NCBI RefSeq assembly: GCF_007859715.1
Contig: NZ_SJPG01000001.1
Span: 930,001-994,000 of the forward strand
DNA: 64,000 nt
Reading direction: 5' to 3'
From: Rubinisphaera italica
GTDB lineage: Bacteria; Planctomycetota; Planctomycetia; Planctomycetales; Planctomycetaceae
Both the position numbers and the translations under genes were made by a program. Below the pieces are notes generated by a model. The model had not been told where the DNA came from, did not search any database, and worked only from the letters and a program-made list of their open reading frames with translations. Below, in pieces: positions 1 through 9,022 of the stretch (position 1 is its first letter; each line of letters begins with the position of its first letter).

Positions 1-1
1 G

Positions 2-1459
2 AATTCACTATTAAATCGACGAAACTTTCTCACTGGCACCACGGCAGGATTGAGCAGTATCGCGCTGGCCAGTCTGTTGCACGATCAGAAATTGCTGGCA
101 GCATCGAGTGGTCCTATTCGTCCTGCGGTTGATGCGGCTCATCCGTACGCCGCTCGGCAGCCGCATCATGAGGCTGCCGCAAAGAATGTTCTCGTTATCT
201 TCTGTTCGGGAGCCTGCAGTCAGATCGATACGTTCGACTACAAGCCAGAGTTGATCAAACGACATGGTCAACCGATGCCGGGAGCTGAGGATATTGTGAC
301 GTTCCAGGGCAAGCAGGGGATGTTGACGAAGAGTCCCTGGGAATTCAAACCTCGTGGGGAATCGGGAAAGATGATTTCCGAGTTATTACCGCAGATGGCC
401 GAATTTGCCGACGACATGTGTTTTCTGCATTCACTTACAGGCAAAACAAACACTCACGGCCCCGGCGAGAATTTCATGTCAACGGGTTATACCCTCGATG
501 GATTCCCCAGTATGGGAGCGTGGACGACGTGGGCACTGGGGACTGAAAACCAGAATTTGCCCGCTTATGTCGCCATTTCTGATCCCCGTGGCACGCCGCA
601 AGCGAGTGTCAATAACTGGGGACCCGGCTTTTTACCAGCTGCTTTTCAGGGAACTGAGTTTAATGCCGTCAAGCCGTTACAGAATTTATCGGTCCCACCG
701 GGTACCAGCACAAAAACAGATCGAGCAACACGCAATTTTCTGAAGAGTGTCAACGAACGGCATCTGGAGCAGTTCCCCGGAGACTCGGAATTGGCTGCCC
801 GGATCTCAAGTTATGAACTGGCAGCCCGCATGCAATTGAGTGTGCCTGAAGTGACCGATCTATCGACAGAAACCAGTGCCACTTTGAAAGAATATGGAGC
901 CGATGATTCGAGCAATCCTCTGAAAGCCAAGTTTGCCAATAACTGCATCTTGGCGCGACGCCTGATCGAAAAAGGAGTCCGCTTTGTGCAATTGTTTAAT
1001 GGTGCCTATCAAACTGGAGGGGAGGGGGTCAGTAACTGGGATGGTCATAAGGCGATTGTCGACCAGTACAATAAACATGGTCCTGTTCTTGATCAGCCAT
1101 GTGCCGCGTTATTGCGTGATATGAAGCGTCGTGGTTTGTTGAAAGATACTTTGGTGGTGTGGATGACAGAATTCGGTCGGATGCCCACTTTTCAAGCGGG
1201 GGCAAGTGGTCGAGATCATAATCCCGATGGTTTCACGGCCTGGATGATGGGAGCAGGCGTGAAAGCTCCCTTCACTTACGGAGCAACTGACGAGTTCAGT
1301 TACAAAGCCGTCGAAAACGTGACCACGGTTTACGATTTCCATGCCACAATTCTGCATCTACTGGGTCTCAATCACGAACAATTGACTTATTACCACAATG
1401 GTTTTGAACGCAGACTCACCGATGTGCACGGCCATGTGATTCGAGATGTCCTGGCTTAG
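2..1459 (+). CDS. DUF1501 family exported protein, 5' truncated by the window edge
   Basis: The reading frame is open from base 2, so the gene starts outside the window; 485 residues are visible. The first visible residues include [12 protein letters not shown] followed by a hydrophobic stretch (SSIALASLL), a twin-arginine export signal, so the true start is probably only a few codons upstream. A TTG at base 50 lies inside this leader and is not a credible start. DUF1501 hallmarks are [19 protein letters not shown] near the N-terminus, TEFGR followed by GRDHN in the C-terminal third, and a C-terminus with LTYYHNG and LTDVHGHVI. The family belongs to the alkaline phosphatase/sulfatase-like superfamily, is very abundant in planctomycetes and has no assigned substrate. 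It is a clear paralogue of the next gene. Export is well supported; the biochemical role is unknown. Confidence 0.9.
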   Translation, partial: NSLLNRRNFLTGTTAGLSSIALASLLHDQKLLAASSGPIRPAVDAAHPYAARQPHHEAAAKNVLVIFCSGACSQIDTFDYKPELIKRHGQPMPGAEDIVTFQGKQGMLTKSPWEFKPRGESGKMISELLPQMAEFADDMCFLHSLTGKTNTHGPGENFMSTGYTLDGFPSMGAWTTWALGTENQNLPAYVAISDPRGTPQASVNNWGPGFLPAAFQGTEFNAVKPLQNLSVPPGTSTKTDRATRNFLKSVNERHLEQFPGDSELAARISSYELAARMQLSVPEVTDLSTETSATLKEYGADDSSNPLKAKFANNCILARRLIEKGVRFVQLFNGAYQTGGEGVSNWDGHKAIVDQYNKHGPVLDQPCAALLRDMKRRGLLKDTLVVWMTEFGRMPTFQAGASGRDHNPDGFTAWMMGAGVKAPFTYGATDEFSYKAVENVTTVYDFHATILHLLGLNHEQLTYYHNGFERRLTDVHGHVIRDVLA

Positions 1460-1505
1460 AAGGCAACTCATACAGATAAGGAATGTTTAGCAGAACTGAT
1501 TTTTT

Positions 1506-1631
<126 letters not shown>

Positions 1632-1754
1632 TTAATCTTTCTCAGATTCGTTCATTCGGTTTATGAGGTCTGATCCAGCATAAGGAAATAGATTTTAGCG
1701 GTTCAATGTCAATCACCATTGAAGTGAGACCAGTATTCTTAACAAAGCTAAATT

Positions 1755-3206
1755 ATGAAAAGTTACACACCGGGACATCAACCAGATGACCACTCTGCAA
1801 TACCTTCGCGGCGAGACTTCCTCAAAGTAGCAGGCGGGGGCTTTGGTGCTCTGGCTTTTTCTGCAATGATTGCGGGTGAGTCCGGTGCGGAAATTCATCA
1901 TCCGGCTCAAGCCAAGCGGGTGATCCAGATCTTCTGCCCGGGGGGAATGAGTCAGGTTGATACGTTCGATTACAAACCGGAACTTGAGAAACGAGCCGGT
2001 CAGCCGTTTGATCCCGATGGGAAACTTCAATTCTTCGCATCGAAGCCGGGCAATTGCCAGCCGAGTCATTGGAAGTTTCGGCAGCATGGTGAATCGGGAT
2101 TATGGATGAGCGATCTGTTTCCCAAGCTTGCCACGTGTGTCGACGATTTGGCATTTATCAATTCGATGCACAGTAAAACCGCTCTGCATGGTCCGGCCTG
2201 CTTCATGATGAATACCGGGTTCACACTGCCAGGATTTCCCAGCATGGGTTCGTGGGTGACATACGGACTTGGCAGCGAGGCTGAAGATTTGCCCGCCTTT
2301 GTTGTGCTGCCCGATCCTCGCGGTTTGCCACCGGGCGGTATCATTAATTGGGGCGCAGGATTTCTGCCGGCAGAACATCAGGCGACGATGCTGGAGACTT
2401 CGAATCCCAAACAACCGATAGCAGATCTGTTCCCTCCTGAAGAATTTGCGGGGAACTCTCGACAGGTCGATCCTGAGCAGCTTCAGTTTTTACAACAACT
2501 CAATCGATTGCATCAGAAGTCGCGACAGACCAACAGCGAGCTCGAAGCCCGCATCAAGGCTTATGAAATGGCGGCTCGGCTCCAGTTGAGTGCCCCGGAA
2601 GTCACCGATGTCAGCCGCGAGAGTGAAGCGGTCCAGGATTTGTATGACATCGAGCATCCCGAGTCTGGCCCCTTCGGTCGACAATGCCTGCTGGCTCGCC
2701 GACTGGTTCAGCGGGGCGTTCGCTTTGTACAAATCTATTGTGGTGCTGAGAACACGACCGCTAAGAAGATCCGTCCCAACTGGGACAGTCATGAGGATGT
2801 TGTCCGCGATCATGGATACTGGGGAGCAGTGCTGGACAATGGTGCTTCTGCCCTTCTGAAAGATCTGAAACAACAGGGAATGCTGGAAGATACACTCGTC
2901 ATCTGCACGACTGAATTTGGTCGACAACCCGGTGCCCAGGGAGGCAAAGGCAAGGGGCGTGATCACAATGCCGGAGCGTTTACTAGCTGGTTAGCCGGGG
3001 GAGGGATTCGAGGAGGAATGAGTTACGGTGCGACGGATGAACTGGGATTCAAAGCGGTCGAATCACCCACGTACTGCTACGACCTTCACGCCACTGCTCT
3101 GCATCTGTTGGGTGTCGATCACACGCAATTGACCTACTACCACAATGGAATACAACGACGCTTAACCGATGTGCATGGGCACGTGATTCAGGAGATAATT
3201 GCTTGA
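1755..3206 (+). CDS. DUF1501 family exported protein (second copy)
   Basis: The 483-residue protein has a twin-arginine leader: SRRDFLKVAGGGFG at about residues 18-31, then a hydrophobic stretch to about residue 40. DUF1501 landmarks are [18 protein letters not shown] (about 60-80), the TEFGR ... GRDHN pair near residues 390-415, and a C-terminus with LTYYHNG and LTDVHGHVI. It is closely related to the truncated gene upstream, so the two are probably a tandem duplication that has since diverged. The stop codon overlaps the TTG start proposed for the cytochrome gene, suggesting translational coupling. In planctomycetes DUF1501 genes usually sit beside large cytochrome-domain genes, as here. 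Exported, probably folded before transport; substrate unknown. Confidence 0.92.
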   Translation: MKSYTPGHQPDDHSAIPSRRDFLKVAGGGFGALAFSAMIAGESGAEIHHPAQAKRVIQIFCPGGMSQVDTFDYKPELEKRAGQPFDPDGKLQFFASKPGNCQPSHWKFRQHGESGLWMSDLFPKLATCVDDLAFINSMHSKTALHGPACFMMNTGFTLPGFPSMGSWVTYGLGSEAEDLPAFVVLPDPRGLPPGGIINWGAGFLPAEHQATMLETSNPKQPIADLFPPEEFAGNSRQVDPEQLQFLQQLNRLHQKSRQTNSELEARIKAYEMAARLQLSAPEVTDVSRESEAVQDLYDIEHPESGPFGRQCLLARRLVQRGVRFVQIYCGAENTTAKKIRPNWDSHEDVVRDHGYWGAVLDNGASALLKDLKQQGMLEDTLVICTTEFGRQPGAQGGKGKGRDHNAGAFTSWLAGGGIRGGMSYGATDELGFKAVESPTYCYDLHATALHLLGVDHTQLTYYHNGIQRRLTDVHGHVIQEIIA

Positions 3207-5803
3207 GTCGAAGTACTGCTGTGATAATCCGAATTCTTCCTCAGCCGATTAGACGAGCGATGTTAAATCGTTTCAATTTGTCGCTCTGTCTGGATTGTGT
3301 CGCGTTGATCGTAGTCTGCTTCATGAGTCGATCTGCCTCTGCTGCCGAACTTCCAGCCGCACTGAACACATTAATTGAAAATCACTGCCTCGATTGTCAC
3401 AACAGTTACTCAGCAGAAAGTGGACTGGATCTGGAGTCGCTGACTTTCGATCTTAAGGATCGTAATTCTCGGAATCGCTGGATGAGGATATTTGATCGTG
3501 TCGATGCAGGCGAGATGCCACCCGAAGCGGGAACTCTGTCCGTTGATGATCGCAATCATCTTGTGATTATCCTTGGCGATGCGATTGCTGAGGAAGATCG
3601 GAAGGATGTCCTCGCGAATGGTCGCGGCCCGCTGCGACGCCTGAATCGGGATGAGTATCAGCAGAATCTTCGCGATGTGCTGCAGTTACCAAATCTGGAT
3701 ATTCGTGACATGCTGCCAGAGGATCGCGAAGAACATCGTTTTAATAAATCAGCGACTTCACTGGATATGTCCTGGGTGCAACTGACAGCATATCTGGATG
3801 CGGCCGATGCGGCCTTAAGACAGGCAATGATCAGCAGTGCAGAACCGCCACCGGTGACGAAGTATCGGGCGATCAGCACGCAGTTATTCTCTACAACAAG
3901 CACATTCGGCGAGCGCGAAGCGATGTTCTTTGCAAAAGATAACAAGGCAGTTGCTACGAATGAACTCAATGACTTCAAAGATGACCCGGCACTCGAGCTG
4001 GCGTTATTTCGATCGGCCAGCTGGCCGTATTATGGCTATCCCCGCAGCTTCGTCGCTAGGATTGCGGGGGAGTATCGAGTCCGGTTTTCGGCTCGGGCTG
4101 TTTTGCAAACGGAAGGCTATCAACTCAAACCGGCGATACGATCAGTCCCGATGACATTCCGCGCGAGGAAACCATCCGGGGCAGATGTCTCAGGGGATGT
4201 CCGAGCAACTGGAGGCATCATGGATATTGAGCCGGAATCTCAGGTCTACGAGACGACCATCCGACTGCTCCCAACGGAAACCTTCGAGTACAGTCTACTT
4301 GGGTTACCGGTTCCGCTGGCTCGTAATGTCAATGGGGGACCGCCGACCTATCGTTATCCGCCGTTTCCAGAAGGTGGCCAACCCGGAGTCGCATTCCAGT
4401 GGTTGGAAGTGGAAGGTCCAATCTCCCCCGAGACCTGGCCTCCCCCATCACACCATGTGCTGTTTGATGAGTTTGGAACTGAAGTCGTCTCACAGAATCC
4501 GATCGATGATGCCCGGAGACTCTTGCGACGCTTTGTGAAAATCGCTGCCCGTGAACCTGTTTCGGAAGAAGCCATTCTCCGGTACGAACAACTGATTCTC
4601 GAACGACTTGAAATGGGAAGTCCGTTCGCAGAGGCGATGCTTACCGGATACAAAGCCTTCCTCTGTTCCAGTCATTTCCTTTATCTTCCAGAGCCATCAG
4701 ATCCCGCGACAAGTAATTCCGATCAATACGCGATTGCCTCCCGGCTCTCACATTTTCTGACGAATACGCGTCCCGATGCCTCATTAATGTCTCTTGCCGA
4801 AACGGGCAAGCTTCGCAATACAGAAACTCTTCGCTTGGAAACAGATCGATTGATCGCCAGTTCCGGCTTCGAACGGTTCGTGCAAAACTTTACCGACTAT
4901 TGGCTCAATCTAAGACATATTCGTCGTGACGAACCAGATATCCGACTACATCCCGAATATCGCTTTGATGATTATCTGATTGAATCGATGGATCGCGAAA
5001 CGCGTACATTTTTCACAGCAATGATTCGCGATAATCTGCCTGCAACAGTGCTGATCGATGCAGACTTTGTTTTTGTGAATGATCGACTCGCCCAGCATTA
5101 TGGGCTGGAAACAATTTCCGGTTCGAACCTGCGAAAAATCACGTTGCCAGATGACAGCCCTTACGGGGGATTGTTGACCCAGGCAGCCATTCTTAAGGTA
5201 ACAGCCAACGGAACTTCGACTTCGCCGGTCATTCGTGGGGCGTGGATCATGGAACGATTGCTCGGTCAACCACCCCCGCCGCCACCGACGAGTGTCCCCG
5301 CTGTTGAGCCGGATATTCGTGGTGCGAAGACCATTCGAGAGTTGCTCGAGCTGCACACAAAATCGGAGTCCTGTGCCAGTTGTCATGCACGGTTCGATCC
5401 CGTCGGCCTGGCATTGGAAAACTTCGACATCCTGGGAGGTTGGCGAACACAATATCGAGGTTTCGAGACAGGGAAACCCGTCACAGGAATCGATCGCGCT
5501 GGTCACGATTTTGCGTATATGTTAACTCAGAATGTCGATGCCAGTGGTCAGTTGCTGGATGGTCGCAGTTTTGAAAATATTCACGACTTGAAAAAGTTTT
5601 TAATAGAAGATCCCCGCCAACTTGCCCGCAATCTCGTGCATCAGTTCACTGTCTATGCGACTGGAACTCCGGTCCGGTTTGCAGATCGAGATGAGATTGA
5701 ATTAATACTGGATGCCTGCGAACCGAACAACTTTCGCGTTCGCGATTTGATACATGCATTGGTGCAAAGCCGGATCTTTCTCGGCAAGGAGGGTTGTCTT
5801 TGA
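3203..5803 (+). CDS. Planctomycete multidomain c-type cytochrome (DUF1587/1595/1592/1588/1585)
   Basis: A large exported protein of about 866 residues. Domain order by motif: an N-terminal planctomycete cytochrome c segment with a CLDCH heme site, DUF1587 (RLNRDEYQQNLRDVL, about 148-162), DUF1595 (about 420-460), DUF1592 (about 490-620), DUF1588 with a second heme-type site CASCH (about 725-740), and DUF1585 at the C-terminus. Start choice: TTG at 3203 overlaps the previous stop as TTGA and has AGGAG at 3190-3194, eight bases upstream; the alternative ATG at 3260 begins directly at a hydrophobic signal peptide (MLNRFNLSL, cleavage near SASAA) but has only a weak ribosome site. The family is nearly specific to planctomycetes and relatives and lacks a proven reaction; a redox role at the cell surface is inferred from the two heme motifs. 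Confidence 0.88.
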   Translation: MSRSTAVIIRILPQPIRRAMLNRFNLSLCLDCVALIVVCFMSRSASAAELPAALNTLIENHCLDCHNSYSAESGLDLESLTFDLKDRNSRNRWMRIFDRVDAGEMPPEAGTLSVDDRNHLVIILGDAIAEEDRKDVLANGRGPLRRLNRDEYQQNLRDVLQLPNLDIRDMLPEDREEHRFNKSATSLDMSWVQLTAYLDAADAALRQAMISSAEPPPVTKYRAISTQLFSTTSTFGEREAMFFAKDNKAVATNELNDFKDDPALELALFRSASWPYYGYPRSFVARIAGEYRVRFSARAVLQTEGYQLKPAIRSVPMTFRARKPSGADVSGDVRATGGIMDIEPESQVYETTIRLLPTETFEYSLLGLPVPLARNVNGGPPTYRYPPFPEGGQPGVAFQWLEVEGPISPETWPPPSHHVLFDEFGTEVVSQNPIDDARRLLRRFVKIAAREPVSEEAILRYEQLILERLEMGSPFAEAMLTGYKAFLCSSHFLYLPEPSDPATSNSDQYAIASRLSHFLTNTRPDASLMSLAETGKLRNTETLRLETDRLIASSGFERFVQNFTDYWLNLRHIRRDEPDIRLHPEYRFDDYLIESMDRETRTFFTAMIRDNLPATVLIDADFVFVNDRLAQHYGLETISGSNLRKITLPDDSPYGGLLTQAAILKVTANGTSTSPVIRGAWIMERLLGQPPPPPPTSVPAVEPDIRGAKTIRELLELHTKSESCASCHARFDPVGLALENFDILGGWRTQYRGFETGKPVTGIDRAGHDFAYMLTQNVDASGQLLDGRSFENIHDLKKFLIEDPRQLARNLVHQFTVYATGTPVRFADRDEIELILDACEPNNFRVRDLIHALVQSRIFLGKEGCL

Positions 5804-7086
5804 TGGACCACAGGAAAATCAATAGACGTCGCTTTCTTCGTGGAGTGGGAGTGTCGCTGGCACTGCCTCTGCTAGACAGTTTGCAGTCCGCTTCGGCCAA
5901 GGTCTCTGATTCACAACCCCCTCAGCGGATGCTGCTCATCTCGAATAATCTTGGTGTGCTCCCCAAACCATTCTTTCCGGAAGGGACAGGTCGAGGGTAC
6001 GAACTCTCGCCGTACCTTGCAGAGTTGACCGAGTTCCGGAACGACTTCACGGTCCTCAGCGGACTTTCGCACCCGGATGTCGAGGGGGGACACAGCACGG
6101 AGAATTGTTTTCTAACAGCCGCACGTGGTCCCACAAAAAGTGGATTCCGTAATACGATCTCGCTCGATCAGTTCGCAGCCGAGCAGATGGGACCAGTCAC
6201 TCGCTTTCCGACACTGAATCTGGGAGTCAATATTGATAAAGCGAACCGCAGTCTTTCGTGGACGCGTGATGGTGTCCTGCTGCCGGCAGAAGACAGTGCG
6301 AATGCATTGTTCCGAAAAATGTTCCTGCAAGGCAACGCGGCTGAGGTTCAACGACAACTCTATCACTTAGAGGAGCGGGGCAGCATCCTGGATACGTTGC
6401 TTGATGACACTCGACAATTTCGAAAAAACCTGGGTCGCGACGATCAATCTCGGTTGGATCAATATTTGACTTCTGTCCGAGAAATTGAGGAACGTTTGGA
6501 GACTGCCCGGCAGTGGGAAACGCGCGCTAAACCTGCAACCGATCAGACGCCGCCGAATGACATCCGCGACCCCAAGCTGTTCTTTGAAAAATTCGACCTC
6601 ATGCTCTCAATGGGACGGCTTGCCTTGGAAACAGACTCAACTCGTATTGTCACGCTGATGGTCGATGCCTTTGCAACACCCGCGTTCCTGTTACATCCCG
6701 GCCAGAATACGACCGATGGTTATCACAACTTGAGTCATCACGGCCAATCCGAGCAGAAAATGAAACAACTCGAAGATGCCGATCTGCAGCAGATGGTTTT
6801 GCTTCGAAAATTGTTCCAGCAACTCTCTGAAACCATCGAAGGCGAAGACCGCTTGCTCGATCGAACGATGATTCTCTTTGGCAGCAATATGGGCGATGCC
6901 AATACCCACAACAACACAAACCTTCCCATTCTTCTGGCCGGAGGCGACTTCAAGCACGGTCAACATCTGGCCTTCAAACACGATAACAATAAACCGCTGA
7001 GCAATCTGTTCCTGACCATGCTGCATAAACTGGGCGTAGAAACAGACACTTTCGGATCAAGTACAGGCAGTCCCATAGACTTTTAG
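5803..7086 (+). CDS. DUF1552 family exported protein
   Basis: The 427-residue protein starts with MDHRKINRRRFLRGVGVSLALPLLDSL, a textbook twin-arginine leader. The ATG at 5803 overlaps the previous TGA by one base (TGATG) and is preceded by AAGGAGGG at 5787-5793, a strong ribosome site with about nine bases of spacing; a TTG at 5794 lies too close to that site. DUF1552 proteins normally follow DUF1592-type cytochromes, as here, so the two are probably co-expressed and act together outside the cytoplasmic membrane. Family landmarks are the early GVLPKPFFPEG segment, a central LFEKFDLMLSMGRLALETDSTR-like region and a C-terminal MILFGSNMGDAN. No catalytic function is established. The gene ends the first operon; no hairpin terminator was seen after it. 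Confidence 0.9.
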   Translation: MDHRKINRRRFLRGVGVSLALPLLDSLQSASAKVSDSQPPQRMLLISNNLGVLPKPFFPEGTGRGYELSPYLAELTEFRNDFTVLSGLSHPDVEGGHSTENCFLTAARGPTKSGFRNTISLDQFAAEQMGPVTRFPTLNLGVNIDKANRSLSWTRDGVLLPAEDSANALFRKMFLQGNAAEVQRQLYHLEERGSILDTLLDDTRQFRKNLGRDDQSRLDQYLTSVREIEERLETARQWETRAKPATDQTPPNDIRDPKLFFEKFDLMLSMGRLALETDSTRIVTLMVDAFATPAFLLHPGQNTTDGYHNLSHHGQSEQKMKQLEDADLQQMVLLRKLFQQLSETIEGEDRLLDRTMILFGSNMGDANTHNNTNLPILLAGGDFKHGQHLAFKHDNNKPLSNLFLTMLHKLGVETDTFGSSTGSPIDF

Positions 7087-7524
7087 ACCAATTTCAAATG
7101 GTGACTGCAGTTCCTTGAACACCAAATGTCCCCAAAACGCTGTGTTTGCTCCTGCTGAACGCTTCAGTTTTTTTGAATATGCTCTGGGTGATCTAGATAC
7201 GCGGTTCATATCAATGCAATGTCGGATATGACGTGAAAAATAACCGAGTATCTACTATGCACGATTTGTACCAATCACTCCATTGGACTCATGATTCGTG
7301 TTTATTCGGGGCATTGATGTATTGCGAGGTGAGTTCTTTTCACAGCAGTGGACAGAATTAGTTCATTGAGAACACCATGCAGTGTGTTCGGAAATCATTT
7401 TTTATTTTATTTCATAGCGGTTACACACTGCTGGGAGGTCGTCTCAAAAGACTCGACTATGGGAATCGTTTGCCATTTATTGGCGAGAGGAGTGTGAACG
7501 AATCGGAGTGGTCAAAGAGTGTTA
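7087..7524. other. Intergenic stretch without a recognised gene
   Basis: About 440 bases between the DUF1552 gene and the operator/promoter region of the ArsR gene. It is AT-rich, with short open frames only and no coding-like pattern. No clear terminator, RNA gene or repeat was recognised. It separates the cytochrome module from the sulfur cluster. Confidence 0.5.
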
Positions 7525-7556
7525 AAATTTAATATCGTCATGAAAACATTAAATTT
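7525..7556. promoter_or_regulatory. Perfect 9-base inverted repeat, candidate ArsR-family operator
   Basis: AAATTTAAT (7525-7533) and ATTAAATTT (7548-7556) are exact reverse complements separated by 14 bases, ending six bases before the -35 box at 7563. AT-rich dyads next to the promoter are typical operators for ArsR-family repressors, which often control their own gene. Binding by the adjacent regulator is inferred from position only. Confidence 0.5.
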
Positions 7557-7562
7557 GACTCA

Positions 7563-7590
7563 TTGACATGTCGTGAGGTAACGATATAAT
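7563..7590 (+). promoter_or_regulatory. Consensus sigma-70-type promoter for the ArsR gene
   Basis: TTGACA at 7563-7568 and TATAAT at 7585-7590, both perfect consensus hexamers with a 16-base spacer. Transcription should begin near 7596-7598, at or just after the annotated ATG (7595). The message would therefore be leaderless, or translation would begin at a GTG further in (7604 or 7616). Confidence 0.75.
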
Positions 7591-7594
7591 AGGT

Positions 7595-7957
7595 ATGTCT
7601 AATGTGGAGAATTCAGTGGCTACGAAAACGAATAAGAACAAAGGTTCCAAGCCTCCTGGCACTGTTGAGGACTTTGCTGAAGCTGCAGAATGTCTGAAAA
7701 CTTTGGCGCACCCAGTTCGACTGCGCATTGTTCAAATGCTGCTGCACGGTCGCTACACAGTCGGAGAATTGGCTGCTGATTGCGGAATTCAAGACAACGT
7801 CGGTTCAGAACATTTGCGTTTGCTCCAGCGGTGTGGTTTTCTGGTGAGTGAGCGGGAGGGGCGACGCGTTTATTACAGTGTTGCCGAGCCGCATCTGGAA
7901 AAATTGATGGCATGTATCGAGGGGCGTTTTTTACCTTATGGGGCTAAATATCGTTAA
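7595..7957 (+). CDS. ArsR-family transcriptional regulator, probable persulfide sensor (BigR/SqrR-like)
   Basis: The 120-residue protein has a winged helix-turn-helix of ArsR type: LKTLAHPVRLRIVQMLL (34-50), YTVGELA (54-60), SEHLRLLQRCGFL (71-83) and the wing GRRVYYSV (89-96). It lacks the ELCVCDL metal motif of arsenic sensors. Instead it has Cys33 in the helix before the DNA-binding motif and Cys107 in the C-terminal helix, matching the positions of the dithiol that senses persulfide in BigR and SqrR. The gene heads a cluster encoding persulfide dioxygenase and sulfide:quinone oxidoreductase, the usual BigR/SqrR targets. A perfect -35/-10 promoter ends four bases before the ATG, so the start may be leaderless. 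Regulator identity is firm; persulfide sensing is inferred from the Cys pair and neighbours. Confidence 0.85.
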   Translation: MSNVENSVATKTNKNKGSKPPGTVEDFAEAAECLKTLAHPVRLRIVQMLLHGRYTVGELAADCGIQDNVGSEHLRLLQRCGFLVSEREGRRVYYSVAEPHLEKLMACIEGRFLPYGAKYR

Positions 7958-8165
7958 ATTGGTTGTAGTCAAAATTCCATTTATTTGGGCGTATATATCG
8001 CAATATTGGGATGTTTATAGCTATGGATACATGTGCGTATTACTGGCGGTTCAAAGAGAATTCGTTGCTTGTGCGTGTGATGGATGAGTAACTGATTGCC
8101 GGGTTTTGCGAGGTCGTCAAGATGATTAGGTATCTAACTTTGAATCCAGGCAAGGATGGTGAGAC

Positions 8166-8990
8166 ATGTTCGGTCTAGCGATCCTTTTCGGCGGTATCGT
8201 TGGTTTTGCATTAGGCCTTACGGGAGGTGGCGGTGGGGTCTTTGCTGTTCCACTGCTTGTCTACGGATTATCCATTGCGCCGCGGGAAGCCGTTGGAATT
8301 TCGTTAGCATCCGTAGGCGGTATTGCTTTGTTTGGTGCCACGGACAGATTAATTCGTGGAGAAGTGGAATTGCCAACGGGCCTCTTGTTTGCCGTTGCAG
8401 GCATGATCGGTGCACCGTTCGGCTCATACCTCTCGAAGCTCATTCCAGAGAATGTCTTGCTGGTCATGTTCGCAATGCTAATGCTGGTTGTGGCCTATCG
8501 GATGTGGATTAAAAGCAAGAATCCGAGCATTGCCAGCGGAGTTTGCAATTCGGAATCAAAGAATATTACCGACCGTAGTGCCTGCCAGCGCGATGAAGAC
8601 GGCAGGCTACGATTGACTTCCAAATGTGCTCGACTGCTGGTGCTGGTTGGTTTGATGACTGGCGTGCTCTCCGGAATGTTCGGTGTTGGCGGTGGTTTTA
8701 TCATCGTGCCGGCATTGGTTTTGCTTAGCGGCATGGCAATCCATCGTGCTGTAGGAACATCGTTATTTGTGATCGTACTCATCAGCATCAGCGGGGTGGT
8801 ATCGCACATGGTGAATGGAAACCCGTTGCCGGTAAACACAACATTACTGTTTCTGGTCGGTGGGGGTGTTGGCATGTGGCTGGGGGGGATCGTCGCTACT
8901 CGATTAAATGGCTCCACTCTTCAAAAAATATTCTCGATCGCGGTTGTGGCGGTTGCGGCATTCGTGATTTTCAAATCAGTTGTTGTCTAG
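8166..8990 (+). CDS. TauE/SafE-family permease
   Basis: The 274-residue polytopic membrane protein has about eight hydrophobic segments in two related halves. Each half opens with a glycine-rich signature: GFALGLTGGGGGVFAVPLL (about 11-29) and GVLSGMFGVGGGFIIVPAL (about 166-184), the repeated motif of TauE/SafE (PF01925) transporters. The family exports or imports sulfur-containing anions such as sulfite, sulfoacetate or thiosulfate. In BigR-type operons a permease of this family sits beside the persulfide dioxygenase and is thought to export sulfite; the same arrangement here suggests that role. The ATG at 8166 follows AAGGA with normal spacing. The central loop between the halves (about 118-155) is hydrophilic. 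Substrate is inferred from context only. Confidence 0.85.
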   Translation: MFGLAILFGGIVGFALGLTGGGGGVFAVPLLVYGLSIAPREAVGISLASVGGIALFGATDRLIRGEVELPTGLLFAVAGMIGAPFGSYLSKLIPENVLLVMFAMLMLVVAYRMWIKSKNPSIASGVCNSESKNITDRSACQRDEDGRLRLTSKCARLLVLVGLMTGVLSGMFGVGGGFIIVPALVLLSGMAIHRAVGTSLFVIVLISISGVVSHMVNGNPLPVNTTLLFLVGGGVGMWLGGIVATRLNGSTLQKIFSIAVVAVAAFVIFKSVVV

Positions 8991-9022
8991 GTCCAGTTCA
9001 TACTATTTAAGGAGATCGACTC

